Shown: positions 51,028 through 59,746, numbered from the stretch's first letter. The stretch is DNA of 64,000 bases from Bacteroidales bacterium (GCA_017428945.1 JAFRPW010000047.1:1-64000); one strand, 5' to 3'. Numbers and translations: made by a program. Notes: a model not told the origin generated them from the letters alone.

Positions 51028-52682
51028 GCTCCGATGAATTCCCTTATCATTGAAGTCGCCGGAATCTCCTTGTCAGGTACCGGGACAAAGTAGTGGATGA
51101 ACTTCAGAAGCCTGTGTGCCTCTGAGTACTCAGGGCTGTTTTGCGGAACGCTGCGGAGAATGGGCTCGGCGTGGTTCTTAAGTACTGCAAATTCAATTAG
51201 ATAGGCGCTGTTGAACATGACGTCCGCCATTTCCTGGAATGGATATATCCAAAGGTGCTCCGCCCTCAGGACGTTCTGCCAGTTGGAGATGGATTCGCGC
51301 GCGCTGAAGGCGCCTTTGTTGTAGTCACGGACGATGCGCCTGAGGAGGCGGTTGTCGCTGACGGGGATCCAGTTGTGGTCGTCCAGCTGGGTGGAGGTTA
51401 TGGTATTGATGAAGATCCTGAACTTGTAGTTCTCCGGAATCTGTGAGGTAAGGGCGGGGTTCAGGGCGTGTATTCCTTCTATGAGAAGTACGCAGCCTTC
51501 CGTGAGCTTCAGTTTCTTGCCGTTATACTCCCTGAGGCCTGTGACGAAGTTATATTCCGGAACGGAAACCTCCTGCCCGCCGATGAGTTTCATGATGTCG
51601 CTTTCCATCAGGGCATGGTCTACGGTCTCAAAGTTGTCGAAATCGTAGCTGCCGTCCGGGAATTTGGGGGTGTCCAGCCGGTTCACGAAATAATCGTCCG
51701 TAGACATGCTCATGGGCTTGAGCCCGCAGGCCTTGAGCTGTATCGAGAGCCTCTTGCAGAAGGTGGTCTTTCCGGACGATGAAGGGCCGGTGATGAGAAC
51801 CACCTTGAGGGGATTCTCCTTGCAGCGGCACCTTCGGTCTATCTCTTCCGCAATCTGGACGATTTTCTTTTCCTGCAGGGCTTCCGCTATCTGGATGAGC
51901 TCCGATGCCCGGCCATTGAGAAAGGCCTCGTTAACATCACCTACAGTGTTGAGCCCCATGATAATGTCCCATTGCAGGGCTTCGTTGAACATCTCGTATG
52001 TCTTGGGCTGGTCTACGAAATCTGCCACCTGTGAGGGGTTGGTCCGGCAGGGGAGACGAAGGAGGATGCCATCCTTGTAGAGCATGAGGTCCCAGACGGT
52101 AAGATAACCTGTGGAGGGAACCAGCTTTCCATAGTAGTAATCTACAGTATCTCCAAGCGTGTAATAGTCCGTATATGCTTCTCCGCTGGTTTCCAGGAGG
52201 CGCACCTTGTCTTCATAACCTGCCTTGCGGAACTCCCTGATGGCTTTGTCTGTCTGGACGTCGTAGCGGTGGAACGGCATGTCCTTGGACACAAGCTCCT
52301 GCATGCGTGCCTTCAGGATGTCGACATCCTCCTGGGTAACGGGGGCTCCGTCTTCCTTGCGGAGGTGGCAGAAATAGCCATGTGACAGAGGGTGCTCGAT
52401 GTACAGTTTGCAGCCGGGGAAGGAGTCCGCTGCGGCCTTGTACATCAAAAAAGAAAGCGAGCGGCAGTACACTCTGCGCCCGCTGGACTCCCTGACATCC
52501 AGAAACTCGATGTCCTTGTTCTGAAAAACCTTGAATTTAAGGCCCTGGGACACATTGTTCACCTTGGCGGACACAATGGGGTAAGGGCGTGGAAAATCAA
52601 ATTCAGACATCATCTGAAGGAGTGACGTCCCTTCCGGGAAACGCTTTGACTCCCTTGAGTTCTTGCAGTAAACCTGGACCAT
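51024..52682 (-). CDS. TGS/ThrRS-like and uridine kinase-like nucleoside kinase
   Basis: A 552-residue protein: an N-terminal TGS-like domain (about 1-60), a domain like the second additional domain of threonyl-tRNA synthetase (about 60-220, with HPLSHGYFCHL), and a phosphoribulokinase/uridine kinase domain (from about 280, Walker A ITGPSSSGKTTF and DDYFVNRLDTPKFPDGSYDF). This three-part architecture is common in Bacteroidota and Firmicutes. It probably phosphorylates a nucleoside such as uridine; the tRNA-related domain has no known function here. The ATG at 52682 is chosen because a promoter box lies just upstream. Confidence 0.88.
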   Translation of the reverse strand: MVQVYCKNSRESKRFPEGTSLLQMMSEFDFPRPYPIVSAKVNNVSQGLKFKVFQNKDIEFLDVRESSGRRVYCRSLSFLMYKAAADSFPGCKLYIEHPLSHGYFCHLRKEDGAPVTQEDVDILKARMQELVSKDMPFHRYDVQTDKAIREFRKAGYEDKVRLLETSGEAYTDYYTLGDTVDYYYGKLVPSTGYLTVWDLMLYKDGILLRLPCRTNPSQVADFVDQPKTYEMFNEALQWDIIMGLNTVGDVNEAFLNGRASELIQIAEALQEKKIVQIAEEIDRRCRCKENPLKVVLITGPSSSGKTTFCKRLSIQLKACGLKPMSMSTDDYFVNRLDTPKFPDGSYDFDNFETVDHALMESDIMKLIGGQEVSVPEYNFVTGLREYNGKKLKLTEGCVLLIEGIHALNPALTSQIPENYKFRIFINTITSTQLDDHNWIPVSDNRLLRRIVRDYNKGAFSARESISNWQNVLRAEHLWIYPFQEMADVMFNSAYLIEFAVLKNHAEPILRSVPQNSPEYSEAHRLLKFIHYFVPVPDKEIPATSMIREFIGA

Positions 52683-52703
52683 CGCTTTGGAGTTTAATGC
52701 TTG

Positions 52704-52711
52704 CAAAGATA
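52704..52711 (-). promoter_or_regulatory. TAnnTTTG promoter of the kinase gene
   Basis: TATCTTTG on the minus strand, 22 bases before the start codon at 52682. Confidence 0.6.
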
Positions 52712-52742
52712 AGAATTTGCCGCAATAAATCCAATAAGGTTT

Positions 52743-53309
52743 TTAGTCCATTGTCCGGAAAATGCGCTCCCGGACCTCTTCTATTGTGCCGATGCCGTCA
52801 ATTTCACGGTATTTTCCGCAATCCTTGTAATACTGGATGAGCGGTTCCGTCTTTGCATGGTATGTATTGATGCGGTTCTGGACCACATCGTCCTTTGCGT
52901 CGTCGGCACGGCCTTCGATGAGGGCGCGCTTTGCTATGCGCTCGTAGATCATGGCGTCCGGAATCATGATTGAGACGCATGCGGTGACGGACTCGGAAGT
53001 CTTTGCAAGCATGGCGTCAAGGGCCTCCGCCTGGGCGATGGTGCGTGGAAAGCCGTCCAGGAGGAAGCCGTCCACGCCCTTCGTAGAGGCAAACTTTGAT
53101 TCAATCATGCCTTCCACGACCTCGTCGGGGACAAGGTTTCCGGCCTCGATGAGGCTCTTGGCCTGAAGTCCCAGGGGCGTTCCGGCGGCGATTTCACTTC
53201 TGAGGAGTTCTCCGGTAGAGAGGTGGCAAAGGTTGTAGCGCTCTACCATTGCACCGGCCTGGGTGCCTTTTCCGGCACCGGGAGGGCCAAAGAGGATGTA
53301 GTATTTCAT
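52743..53309 (-). CDS. adk: Adenylate kinase
   Basis: A 188-residue adenylate kinase of the short, lid-reduced form: P-loop FGPPGAGKGTQAG, the AMP-binding STGELLRSEI, and DGFPRTIAQAEAL. It balances ATP, ADP and AMP. It lies two bases after hpt, so adk and hpt form a purine operon. Confidence 0.97.
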   Translation of the reverse strand: MKYYILFGPPGAGKGTQAGAMVERYNLCHLSTGELLRSEIAAGTPLGLQAKSLIEAGNLVPDEVVEGMIESKFASTKGVDGFLLDGFPRTIAQAEALDAMLAKTSESVTACVSIMIPDAMIYERIAKRALIEGRADDAKDDVVQNRINTYHAKTEPLIQYYKDCGKYREIDGIGTIEEVRERIFRTMD

Positions 53310-53311
53310 GG

Positions 53312-53860
53312 CTATTCGTCCAGTACGTAAATGTCTTTTGAGTTACGGCCAAGCTCGTCATAATCAAGACCGAAGCCCACGATGAACTTGTTGGGGATGC
53401 GCATTGCAACGTAGTCCAGGATGACGGATTTCTTGTAAACCTCCGGCTTGAGAAGAAGAGTGCAGATGCGGACATCGGCGGCACCAAGTGAGAAGAGCAT
53501 GCGCTCCATCACCTCTATGGTGTTTCCTGTGTCTACGATATCTTCTACTACGATTACGGAACGGCCCTCAATGCCTTTGAGCACGGTCTCGCTCTTCACC
53601 ACACCAGTGGAATGGGTTCCTTCATACGAAGAAAGCTTCGCGGCTTTTACAATGCACGGGAAGTTGATTCTCTTGAGGAGTTCCCCCATGAAAATCATGG
53701 CACCGTTCAGAGTGCAGAGAAGGATTGGAGCATTCTCCTCCGTTGCACCTTCAAAATCACGGTTAATCTTGTCTGCAAGTGCGTCTATGGCGCTTTCTAT
53801 TTCAGCATTGGGAATGAGCAGTTTGAACTTCCTGCCGTGAAGAGTGATTCTTGGTTCCAT
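53312..53860 (-). CDS. hpt: Hypoxanthine phosphoribosyltransferase
   Basis: A 182-residue salvage enzyme. The PRPP-binding motif is VIVVEDIVDTGNTIEVM, with the purine pocket in FIVGFGLDYDELGRN. It makes IMP (or GMP) from hypoxanthine (or guanine) and PRPP. It is the first gene of hpt-adk, with a TATCTTTG promoter box at 53885-53892. Confidence 0.95.
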   Translation of the reverse strand: MEPRITLHGRKFKLLIPNAEIESAIDALADKINRDFEGATEENAPILLCTLNGAMIFMGELLKRINFPCIVKAAKLSSYEGTHSTGVVKSETVLKGIEGRSVIVVEDIVDTGNTIEVMERMLFSLGAADVRICTLLLKPEVYKKSVILDYVAMRIPNKFIVGFGLDYDELGRNSKDIYVLDE

Positions 53861-53884
53861 ATCTGTGAAAGATTTAGTACCTTA

Positions 53885-53938
53885 CAAAGATAGTGAAAAG
53901 CCCGCAAATAAACCAATCAATTTTTTTGATTAAATTTG
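53885..53938. promoter_or_regulatory. Divergent promoters of hpt-adk and alcohol dehydrogenase
   Basis: TATCTTTG at 53885-53892 on the minus strand and TAAATTTG at 53931-53938 on the plus strand. Confidence 0.65.
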
Positions 53939-53964
53939 TAAAACAAACATAAAACGCTCCCCTT

Positions 53965-55128
53965 ATGCAAAACTTTGAATACTGTACCCCTACCACAATT
54001 GTTTTCGGAAAAGGTGTCATAGAGAAACTTCCTGAGGTACTGGCCTCCATCGGCCGGAAAGTCCTGCTGACCTACGGCGGCGGGAGCATCATGAGGATCG
54101 GCCTTTACGACAAGGTCAAAGACCTGTTGAAGGACTTTGAAATAACCGAACTTTCCGGAATCCGGCCCAATCCGCAGTACGACCCTTCCGTGCTTGATGG
54201 AGTAAGGCTTTGCAAGGAGAATGGAATAGAGGTTATTCTGGCGGTAGGAGGCGGGTCCGTGCTGGACTGCTCCAAGGCCATAGCCGCAGGCGCGTGCTAT
54301 GACGGAGATCCCTGGGATCTGATATCATATAAGGTCAAGGCAAAGGCGGCGCTCCCCATTGTGGACGTCCTCACGCTGGCGGCCACCGGCAGTGAGTACG
54401 ACATGGGCGGCGTCATTTCCCGTGCCCAGACCAATGACAAAATAGGATATATGGACCCTCTGCTGTTCCCGGTGTGCTCCTTCCTTGATCCCACTTACAC
54501 GTTCAGCGTCCCCAAGTGGCAGACTGCCGCCGGCATTGCCGACGCCATGAACCACATCCTTGAGCAGTATTTCTGCGAAGACAGTACTCTTATGAACGAC
54601 GGTTTCTGCGAGTCCGGCCTCAAGAGCCTTATGGTCAACGGAAAAGCCTGCATTGTTAACCCTGAGGACTACAAGTCAAGGGCAGAGATGATGTTTGTAT
54701 GCACCCTGGCGTGCAATAACATCATGTCCCTTGGCAACAGCGAATCCGGCTGGCCCATGCATGGCATAGAACACGCCTTGAGCGGCTACTACGACATCAC
54801 CCACGGGGTAGGCCTGGCCATCATCACGCCCCGTTGGATGAAGCACATACTGTGTGAACGCACCCTGCCACGTTTTGTAAAATATGGCGTCAACGTGTTC
54901 GGGATAGACCCTTCGCTGGACAAATGGGAAATCGCAGACCAGGCCATCGGCAAGACCTATGCTTTCTTCGAAGAAATTGGCATACCCATGCACCTTCGCG
55001 AGGTTGGAATCGGCCCTGAAAGGCTCTCTGAGATGGCTCACCACGTAGCCGTGAACGAAGGCCTTGACAGCGCCTACGTCCCGCTCTCCGAAGCGGATAT
55101 CCTCTCCATACTGGAGGCCTCCCTCTGA
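53965..55128 (+). CDS. Iron-containing alcohol dehydrogenase
   Basis: A 387-residue group III alcohol dehydrogenase. The nucleotide-binding GGGSVLDCSKAIAAG and the metal-site histidines in GIEHALSGYYDITHGVGLAI match the butanol dehydrogenase (BdhA/YqhD) group. It reduces aldehydes with NAD(P)H, probably as an electron sink or to remove toxic aldehydes. It has its own promoter and is followed 29 bases later by an amidohydrolase gene. Confidence 0.93.
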   Translation: MQNFEYCTPTTIVFGKGVIEKLPEVLASIGRKVLLTYGGGSIMRIGLYDKVKDLLKDFEITELSGIRPNPQYDPSVLDGVRLCKENGIEVILAVGGGSVLDCSKAIAAGACYDGDPWDLISYKVKAKAALPIVDVLTLAATGSEYDMGGVISRAQTNDKIGYMDPLLFPVCSFLDPTYTFSVPKWQTAAGIADAMNHILEQYFCEDSTLMNDGFCESGLKSLMVNGKACIVNPEDYKSRAEMMFVCTLACNNIMSLGNSESGWPMHGIEHALSGYYDITHGVGLAIITPRWMKHILCERTLPRFVKYGVNVFGIDPSLDKWEIADQAIGKTYAFFEEIGIPMHLREVGIGPERLSEMAHHVAVNEGLDSAYVPLSEADILSILEASL

Positions 55129-55157
55129 TTTTAATTTATACAGTTAATACTAAAACC

Positions 55158-56759
55158 ATGAGAACCTTACTTAAGAACGGAAAGATTTATGACGGGACGG
55201 GCGCCGAGCCCTTCGTGGGTGACGTGCTTGTGGAGGATGAAAGGATTGCGGCCGTTGGGAGCGGCCTTCAGGAAGAGGCCGATGAGGTCATAGACCTCGC
55301 TGGCCTGAGCATATCCCCGGGCTTTATCGATGCGCACTCCCATAATGACTGGTTCGCCATCAAGAAAGAGCCCCTGAAGTACTTCGAGCCCTTCATCCGC
55401 CAGGGAATCACATCTTTCATAGCAGGCAACTGCGGCCTTTCCGCCGTGGGCTTCGAGAAGGATACGCCCAACCTGGACAAGATTGGCGCCGGCCTTTTTG
55501 GCTACCACGGGGACACAACAGGAGTATACCCGGACGTGAAGAGCTTCTTCGATGCCGTTGACCGCAAGATGCCCTGCAACCTGGCCGTCCTCATGGGCCA
55601 CTGCAGCGCCCGCGCCAGCGTGGCCGGGTACGAAAACCGTCTCCTTACCGAAGATGAGCGCAAGAGGATGCTCGCCATCATGGAACAGGGGCTCAAGGAC
55701 GGAGCCTGCGGCGTATCCCTGGGCATGATGTACATCCCCGGACGCTTTGCAGATGTCCCCGAGACCCGCGAGGTCGCGCTCCTTGCAGAGAAATACGATC
55801 TCCCTCTCACCGTCCATCCCAGGGCGGAATCGGCGGTGTCGCTGGACTATCCCATCTTCGGCCGTGCCCACATCCTGAGGGCCCTGGACGAGCTCCGTGA
55901 GATGGCAAAGGGGACGCACATGAAACTCCAGTACTCGCACGCCATATTCGTGGGGCGCAGCACCTTCAAGTTCAAGGATGAGCTCCACCGCATCCTCGAC
56001 CAGATGAAGGCCGAAGGCATTGACGCGCAGTTCGACATCTACAACGAGACCCTGGGCGTTTCGGTGATTACCGTCTTCATTCCCAACTGGTTCCAGGAAC
56101 TCTCCAAGGAGGATAAGCGCAAGCCGCTCAACCAGTGGCGTTTCACCATCCTGGGGGCGCTTTCCTTAAAGATGCTCGGCTTCGGCTGGAAGGACATCGA
56201 GATTGCCTATCTGGGCCCAGGAATGGAGCAGTACGAGGGCAAGACCGTATACCAGATATCCAAGGAATGGAAGAAAGGCTGCTTCGACACCTACCTTGAC
56301 CTCTGCGAGATGTCGGACTTCAAGGGCCGCGTCAACATGGGGCCATACAGCACTCCGGAAATCATATCCTGGCAGAGCAAGCGGGACGATGTCCTCTACA
56401 TGACCGACGCCTGGGTGGAGGAATTCGGCATCCAGAATCCCGCCATCTACGACTGCTTCCCCAAGTTCCTCCGCTGTTCCCTCCGCGGGGAGGGGGACAC
56501 CATGCCCCGTACCATCCGCAAGATGACCGGCGGCGTAGCCAAACGCTTCAGCATCCCTGAGCGCGGTCTTCTCCGGAAAGGATTCAAGGCCGACATCACC
56601 GTCTTTGACGAGTCCGAGCTTGCCGCCGCCACGCCGGACCAGAAGAAGTCCTTCGGCATCCGCCGGGTCTTCATCAACGGCCGCCAGGTCCTCTGCGACG
56701 GCATCCTGGACACCGAGGCCCTCAAGACCACCGGACAGGCAATGAAAGCGGGGAAATGA
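55158..56759 (+). CDS. D-aminoacylase/N-acyl-D-amino-acid deacylase family amidohydrolase
   Basis: A 533-residue amidohydrolase of the D-aminoacylase group: LSISPGFIDAHSHND (metal-binding HxH), GNCGLSAVGF, VHPRAESAVSLDY and LQYSHAIFVG. It removes acyl groups from D-amino acids or hydrolyses related amides; the precise substrate is open. A 57-base remnant of a second copy lies at 57448-57504. The start is supported by the family opening RTLLKNGKIYDGTGAEP. Confidence 0.9.
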   Translation: MRTLLKNGKIYDGTGAEPFVGDVLVEDERIAAVGSGLQEEADEVIDLAGLSISPGFIDAHSHNDWFAIKKEPLKYFEPFIRQGITSFIAGNCGLSAVGFEKDTPNLDKIGAGLFGYHGDTTGVYPDVKSFFDAVDRKMPCNLAVLMGHCSARASVAGYENRLLTEDERKRMLAIMEQGLKDGACGVSLGMMYIPGRFADVPETREVALLAEKYDLPLTVHPRAESAVSLDYPIFGRAHILRALDELREMAKGTHMKLQYSHAIFVGRSTFKFKDELHRILDQMKAEGIDAQFDIYNETLGVSVITVFIPNWFQELSKEDKRKPLNQWRFTILGALSLKMLGFGWKDIEIAYLGPGMEQYEGKTVYQISKEWKKGCFDTYLDLCEMSDFKGRVNMGPYSTPEIISWQSKRDDVLYMTDAWVEEFGIQNPAIYDCFPKFLRCSLRGEGDTMPRTIRKMTGGVAKRFSIPERGLLRKGFKADITVFDESELAAATPDQKKSFGIRRVFINGRQVLCDGILDTEALKTTGQAMKAGK

Positions 56760-56801
56760 TGGAAAGAGGTTCAGGAACGGCAGTCAAACTTGCATAGGGC
56801 C

Positions 56802-57431
56802 ATGGCACTGGAATTCGGCAGAATGAAAAGAAGCGAGATCCGCGAGGCTGCGGAACTCGCAACCCGTGCGTTTGACGACTACGAGTACTTCACAAACTGG
56901 TTTCCCGCCAAGCTGGAGCGCAACGCCGTCCAGTTCGCCATCATCTGGAGGGAGTACAGGACCAACTTCGGCAGGGTAGAGTACCTGGTGGCAAGGCAGG
57001 ACGGCAGGCTGGTCGCCGTGGCGCAGCTCAATCCGCCATCTTACCGCAAGCCGTCCGACCTCAGCTACCTCCTGCACGGCTGGCTGAGAGTTTACAAGGC
57101 CGGGGACCGGAAGGCCATCGACGACTGGCTGAAGATGGACGCCGCTGCCGGGAAGCCCTGCCACGACTACCAGAAGACCGGACCGGACATCTGGTACGCC
57201 AGTTCGCTCACAGTGGACCCTCCCGTACAGGGGACGGGCATCGGGACCGGATTCATAGGATACTGGGAAGACTACGTACGCGAGAGGGGCGGGAAGCAGC
57301 TGGTGTTCTTCACCAACTCCCGCAAGAACCTGGATTTCTACCTCAGGCGGGGCTATGAGGTCTTCCACGAGCAGGAGTTCCGGCACAACGGCAGGACCAT
57401 GGGCTCCTGGAGCGTCAAAAAAGCATTGTAA
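56802..57431 (+). CDS. GNAT family N-acetyltransferase
   Basis: A 209-residue acetyltransferase. The acetyl-CoA loop is PVQGTGIGTGFIGYWED (Q/RxxGxG/A pattern) with SSLTVDPP before it and NLDFYLRRGYEVFHE after it. It transfers acetyl to an unknown amine. It follows the deacylase gene by 42 bases. ATG 56802 or ATG 56823 could be the start. Confidence 0.85.
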   Translation: MALEFGRMKRSEIREAAELATRAFDDYEYFTNWFPAKLERNAVQFAIIWREYRTNFGRVEYLVARQDGRLVAVAQLNPPSYRKPSDLSYLLHGWLRVYKAGDRKAIDDWLKMDAAAGKPCHDYQKTGPDIWYASSLTVDPPVQGTGIGTGFIGYWEDYVRERGGKQLVFFTNSRKNLDFYLRRGYEVFHEQEFRHNGRTMGSWSVKKAL

Positions 57432-57447
57432 CTGAAAACCCGTAACC

Positions 57448-57504
57448 ATGAGAACCTTACTCCAAAACGGAAAGATCCATGACCGGACGGGCAATGAAAA
57501 CTGA
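57448..57504 (+). pseudogene. Internally deleted remnant of a second D-aminoacylase gene
   Basis: ATGAGAACCTTACT starts a frame reading MRTLLQNGKIHDRTGNEN and stops. Its first half matches the start of the gene at 55158 (MRTLLKNGKIYDGTG). The DNA after it (GGGCAATGAAAACTGAGAAA, then TGATGG) matches the end of the same gene (GGACAGGCAATGAAAGCGGG, then GAAATGATGG). All the sequence between has been lost, with the join in GGACGGGC, which both ends share. Confidence 0.8.
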
Positions 57505-57518
57505 GAAATGATGGAAGT

Positions 57519-58178
57519 ATGGTATACGCGATTATTGGAATAGTTGTGGCCATGGCCCTGTTCCTTATTTTTAGGAACGACCATGACGGTTCGTACAACA
57601 AGAACGAGAAGCGGGGGCACGGGGCGGAGAAGTCCCGCTCCGAGAAGAGGACACCCAAGGCCACCGACGAGGGCCATCGTGAAGACGTGAAGGACAAGGT
57701 CCGCGGCGCCTTCGAGACTTTCGTCAAGGAGATCAAGGAACAGGCTGAGCCGGACGAACAGGACACGGAGGACGATGATGAGGTCGACTTGTCGTTCCTG
57801 GACACCCTTGATTACTATGAGGACCTGGAGGAAAACACCGAGACCTTCGATATCACCGGACTCCGCTATTACTGCACGGTGCATGACTGCGGGAAGATTG
57901 TGGGGGTGGTGAAGCCCGACCCGTCGAATGTGCACGACTCGAGGGCGCAGGCTGTGATCCGGTCAGACGGGAAGCTGCTTGGGTATATTCCCAGGACGCA
58001 GCTGGACTGGTATGAGGACTTCAATGAGGTGGACGTGGTATGTCCGTTCGTGGGGGAGATTGAGCTTGACAGGTCCAGGGTCTCCCTGGTTGCGGAGATC
58101 AAGGTGATCATACCGTCAAGCTATGAGTATGTAAGGGATGAGATAGAAGATGGCCTACGGTTCCATGAAGATGGGTAA
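57519..58178 (+). CDS. Membrane-anchored HIRAN-like domain protein
   Basis: A 219-residue protein. It has a short membrane anchor (MVYAIIGIVVAMALFLIF), a long charged spacer (about residues 20-95, many Glu/Asp/Lys) and a C-terminal domain with GLRYYCTVHDCGKIVGVVKP and AQAVIRSDGKLLGYIPRTQL, which resembles the HIRAN domain. HIRAN domains bind DNA ends or branched nucleic acids in other proteins, but an anchored, stand-alone form is unusual and its role is unknown. Confidence 0.65.
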   Translation: MVYAIIGIVVAMALFLIFRNDHDGSYNKNEKRGHGAEKSRSEKRTPKATDEGHREDVKDKVRGAFETFVKEIKEQAEPDEQDTEDDDEVDLSFLDTLDYYEDLEENTETFDITGLRYYCTVHDCGKIVGVVKPDPSNVHDSRAQAVIRSDGKLLGYIPRTQLDWYEDFNEVDVVCPFVGEIELDRSRVSLVAEIKVIIPSSYEYVRDEIEDGLRFHEDG

Positions 58179-58293
58179 TCCCGCCTATGACAAGAGACAT
58201 AAGGCCCGGATTCGTCGCTACGGAAATCCTGGACCCAAACCAGCAATTCCGCTCCCAATCTGGGAGAGACTCACTTTCGTTAAGACCAAGTAG
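58171..58293 (+). CDS. Small basic protein, unknown function
   Basis: A 40-codon frame overlapping the end of the HIRAN-like gene by eight bases (ATGGGTAA) and ending two bases before the next start codon. It reads MGNPAYDKRHKARIRRYGNP, with PKPAIPLPIWERLTFVKTK at the end. Its basic character and tight spacing suggest a real small gene; an earlier ATG at 58150 is also possible. I cannot assign a function. Confidence 0.45.
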   Translation: MGNPAYDKRHKARIRRYGNPGPKPAIPLPIWERLTFVKTK

Positions 58294-58295
58294 TT

Positions 58296-58679
58296 ATGAG
58301 ACAGGAACTCATAGAACTCGCAGACACTTACAAAAAGGCAGGTGACGCCATCCACGACGCCATCAGGAAAAGCATCGCCGAAGCCGGGGGATTCCTCAAC
58401 TGCTCCAACAACAAGTTCGACAGGAAGGATATCCTGGGCATGGTTTATGATAAGAAGAAGGGGTACACTGAGACCTTCCCGATAAGGGCCATGCGTATCA
58501 GTGATTCCGGCCAGGTGGAGGTGTATGTGGGCACTCCGGGTGCCATCTACACGGACAAGTACCTGAGAGGGAAAAACGGGGAGGAGCACTGGATGCCCCT
58601 GAAAGGCTCCAGCATCCTTTTCTACCAGACCATCCTCTCGATAGCCGGGACAATTGATGAGTATTTGCAAAACACTTGA
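58296..58679 (+). CDS. Small protein of unknown function
   Basis: A 127-residue protein (MRQELIELADTYKKAGDAIH, DAIRKSIAEAGGFLNCSNNK, KGSSILFYQTILSIAGTIDE) with an N-terminal helix and mixed fold, no signal peptide, and no recognised family. It lies seven bases before the lipoprotein gene in the same direction, so they are probably co-transcribed. Confidence 0.65.
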   Translation: MRQELIELADTYKKAGDAIHDAIRKSIAEAGGFLNCSNNKFDRKDILGMVYDKKKGYTETFPIRAMRISDSGQVEVYVGTPGAIYTDKYLRGKNGEEHWMPLKGSSILFYQTILSIAGTIDEYLQNT

Positions 58680-58686
58680 GAAGACA

Positions 58687-59088
58687 ATGAAAAAGTACCT
58701 GCTGACAATAGCCCTGGCCCTCGCGGGCATGATAGTTCTATGCTCATTCGGGACGTCGCTCCCGACGCAGTTCGAACGTTTCACGGACAAGGTCGCACGG
58801 AATTACGCGGACTACACCGAGGAGGACTGGAACAAGGCCTCGGAGCAGTTCGGGAAGCTCATGGACAAGTATGAGGGGTCATACAACTCGTTCTCCGAAG
58901 AGGACAAGGTCCGGATAGACAAGGCCATAGGACGCTATCGCGCCATAGTCTTCCGCTCCGGCATGAACAAGGCCATGGAGTCCTTCAACGAGTACGTGAA
59001 GGACCTGGAGCCCAAGATAAAAAGTCTTACACGAAGGCTTGAATCATTCCTGGACGAACTCACGAGAGACGTATCGCCAGGGAACTAG
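58687..59088 (+). CDS. Lipoprotein, DUF6565-like
   Basis: A 133-residue lipoprotein with signal MKKYLLTIALALAGMIVLC (lipobox VLC) and a helical mature part (FERFTDKVARNYADYTEEDW, DKYEGSYNSFSEEDKVRIDK), like the small helical lipoproteins called DUF6565 in Bacteroidota. A remnant of its signal-peptide region is found at 61733-61790, next to the deiminase gene. The function is unknown. Confidence 0.75.
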   Translation: MKKYLLTIALALAGMIVLCSFGTSLPTQFERFTDKVARNYADYTEEDWNKASEQFGKLMDKYEGSYNSFSEEDKVRIDKAIGRYRAIVFRSGMNKAMESFNEYVKDLEPKIKSLTRRLESFLDELTRDVSPGN

Positions 59089-59175
59089 CGGTCCAATTAC
59101 TGTCCCCCTAAGTTCATTTAAGGCGTTTTTTGCACCTGGCGGTCCAGACTATGGACCGCTAAGTGCATTTAAGAC
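59088..59175. repeat. Two copies of a 37-base repeat after the lipoprotein gene
   Basis: GCGGTCCA at 59088 and at 59139 start two related units about 37 bases long (both continuing CTAAGT-CATTTAAG), 51 bases apart. In the second unit CGGTCCA and TGGACCG are exact inverted arms. They follow the lipoprotein stop codon directly and may be terminator or repeat debris. Confidence 0.65.
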
Positions 59176-59189
59176 CGTAGTAAGAGAAC

Positions 59190-59283
59190 TTACTTCCAGT
59201 CCTCGGGATAGTTCATGTTGATGCAGTGGGGGCCTTTCTTCTGCCGCCTGGCGCAGTCGTTTCTCAGATTGTCAAGTTCCATG
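59190..59283 (-). pseudogene. Remnant of the 3' end of an agmatine deiminase gene
   Basis: The minus strand reads ...NDCARRQKKGPHCINMNYPE, then DWK and a stop codon, which matches the end of the intact deiminase at 61797 (...IDCRALLSGHGGLHCITMNY, PEGWR). The catalytic cysteine region survives but all sequence upstream is gone. It is one end of a duplicated segment. Confidence 0.8.
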
Positions 59284-59446
59284 GTCATTTCTTGCGGAGA
59301 TAATATTGTTGGCAGTTCAAATATAACCAAAAAGCGTAAATTTGAAAAACAAACCAAGGACCTATTCATCCTGATGCTGTGGATAGTACTTGAGTGGTAC
59401 GTATGGGGATTCGAGCTCGTAGAGACCGCCGTGGCCGTCCATTGCA
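59284..59446. other. Unassigned stretch with one promoter-like box
   Basis: Between the deiminase remnant and the small gene at 59447 there is no convincing gene. A TAAATTTG box lies at 59337-59344 on the plus strand, and 30 bases later a 35-codon frame (59374-59481) would encode a hydrophobic peptide (MLWIVLEWYVWGFELVETAV, then AVHCIRQYKKD). I give this low weight because it overlaps the opposite-strand gene. Confidence 0.3.
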
Positions 59447-59659
59447 TCAGGCAATACAAAAAGGACAGCCATCTTCTTTGATGCCTGTCCTTTTCAGACG
59501 CTTTCGGTCATAGACTTTCTTCGACTTGTGGAGCGCCGACCGGAATGAAACCGGCCTCCCGTGCCCGGCAATCTCTTCCTGCCGGGCCGCCCTGCGGTTG
59601 GCGAGCATGAAGTCCGCCTCCGTGATCCGGAGTTTCTTCTGTTTCCTTCTGGGTTTCAT
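59447..59659 (-). CDS. Small basic protein, conserved-looking
   Basis: A 70-residue, very basic protein (MKPRRKQKKLRITEADFMLA, NRRAARQEEIAGHGRPVSFR, SKKVYDRKRLKRTGIKEDG). From memory it resembles small conserved proteins of Bacteroidota mobile or conjugative regions that share the RRA-REEEI...HG and YDRKR patterns. The function is unknown. The C-terminus contains CPFC. Confidence 0.65.
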   Translation of the reverse strand: MKPRRKQKKLRITEADFMLANRRAARQEEIAGHGRPVSFRSALHKSKKVYDRKRLKRTGIKEDGCPFCIA

Positions 59660-59746
59660 GGTGATGGATATTTTGTTCTCCTTATAGATTCAAAATCCTG
59701 TAAGAACGTTGCACGGGGAACTCCCGTCTTCATGCTGGAGAGGATG

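Noticed and set aside
59374..59481. A 35-codon hydrophobic plus-strand frame
   Set aside because: It overlaps the better supported small gene on the minus strand and has only a weak promoter; it is mentioned but not annotated as a gene.
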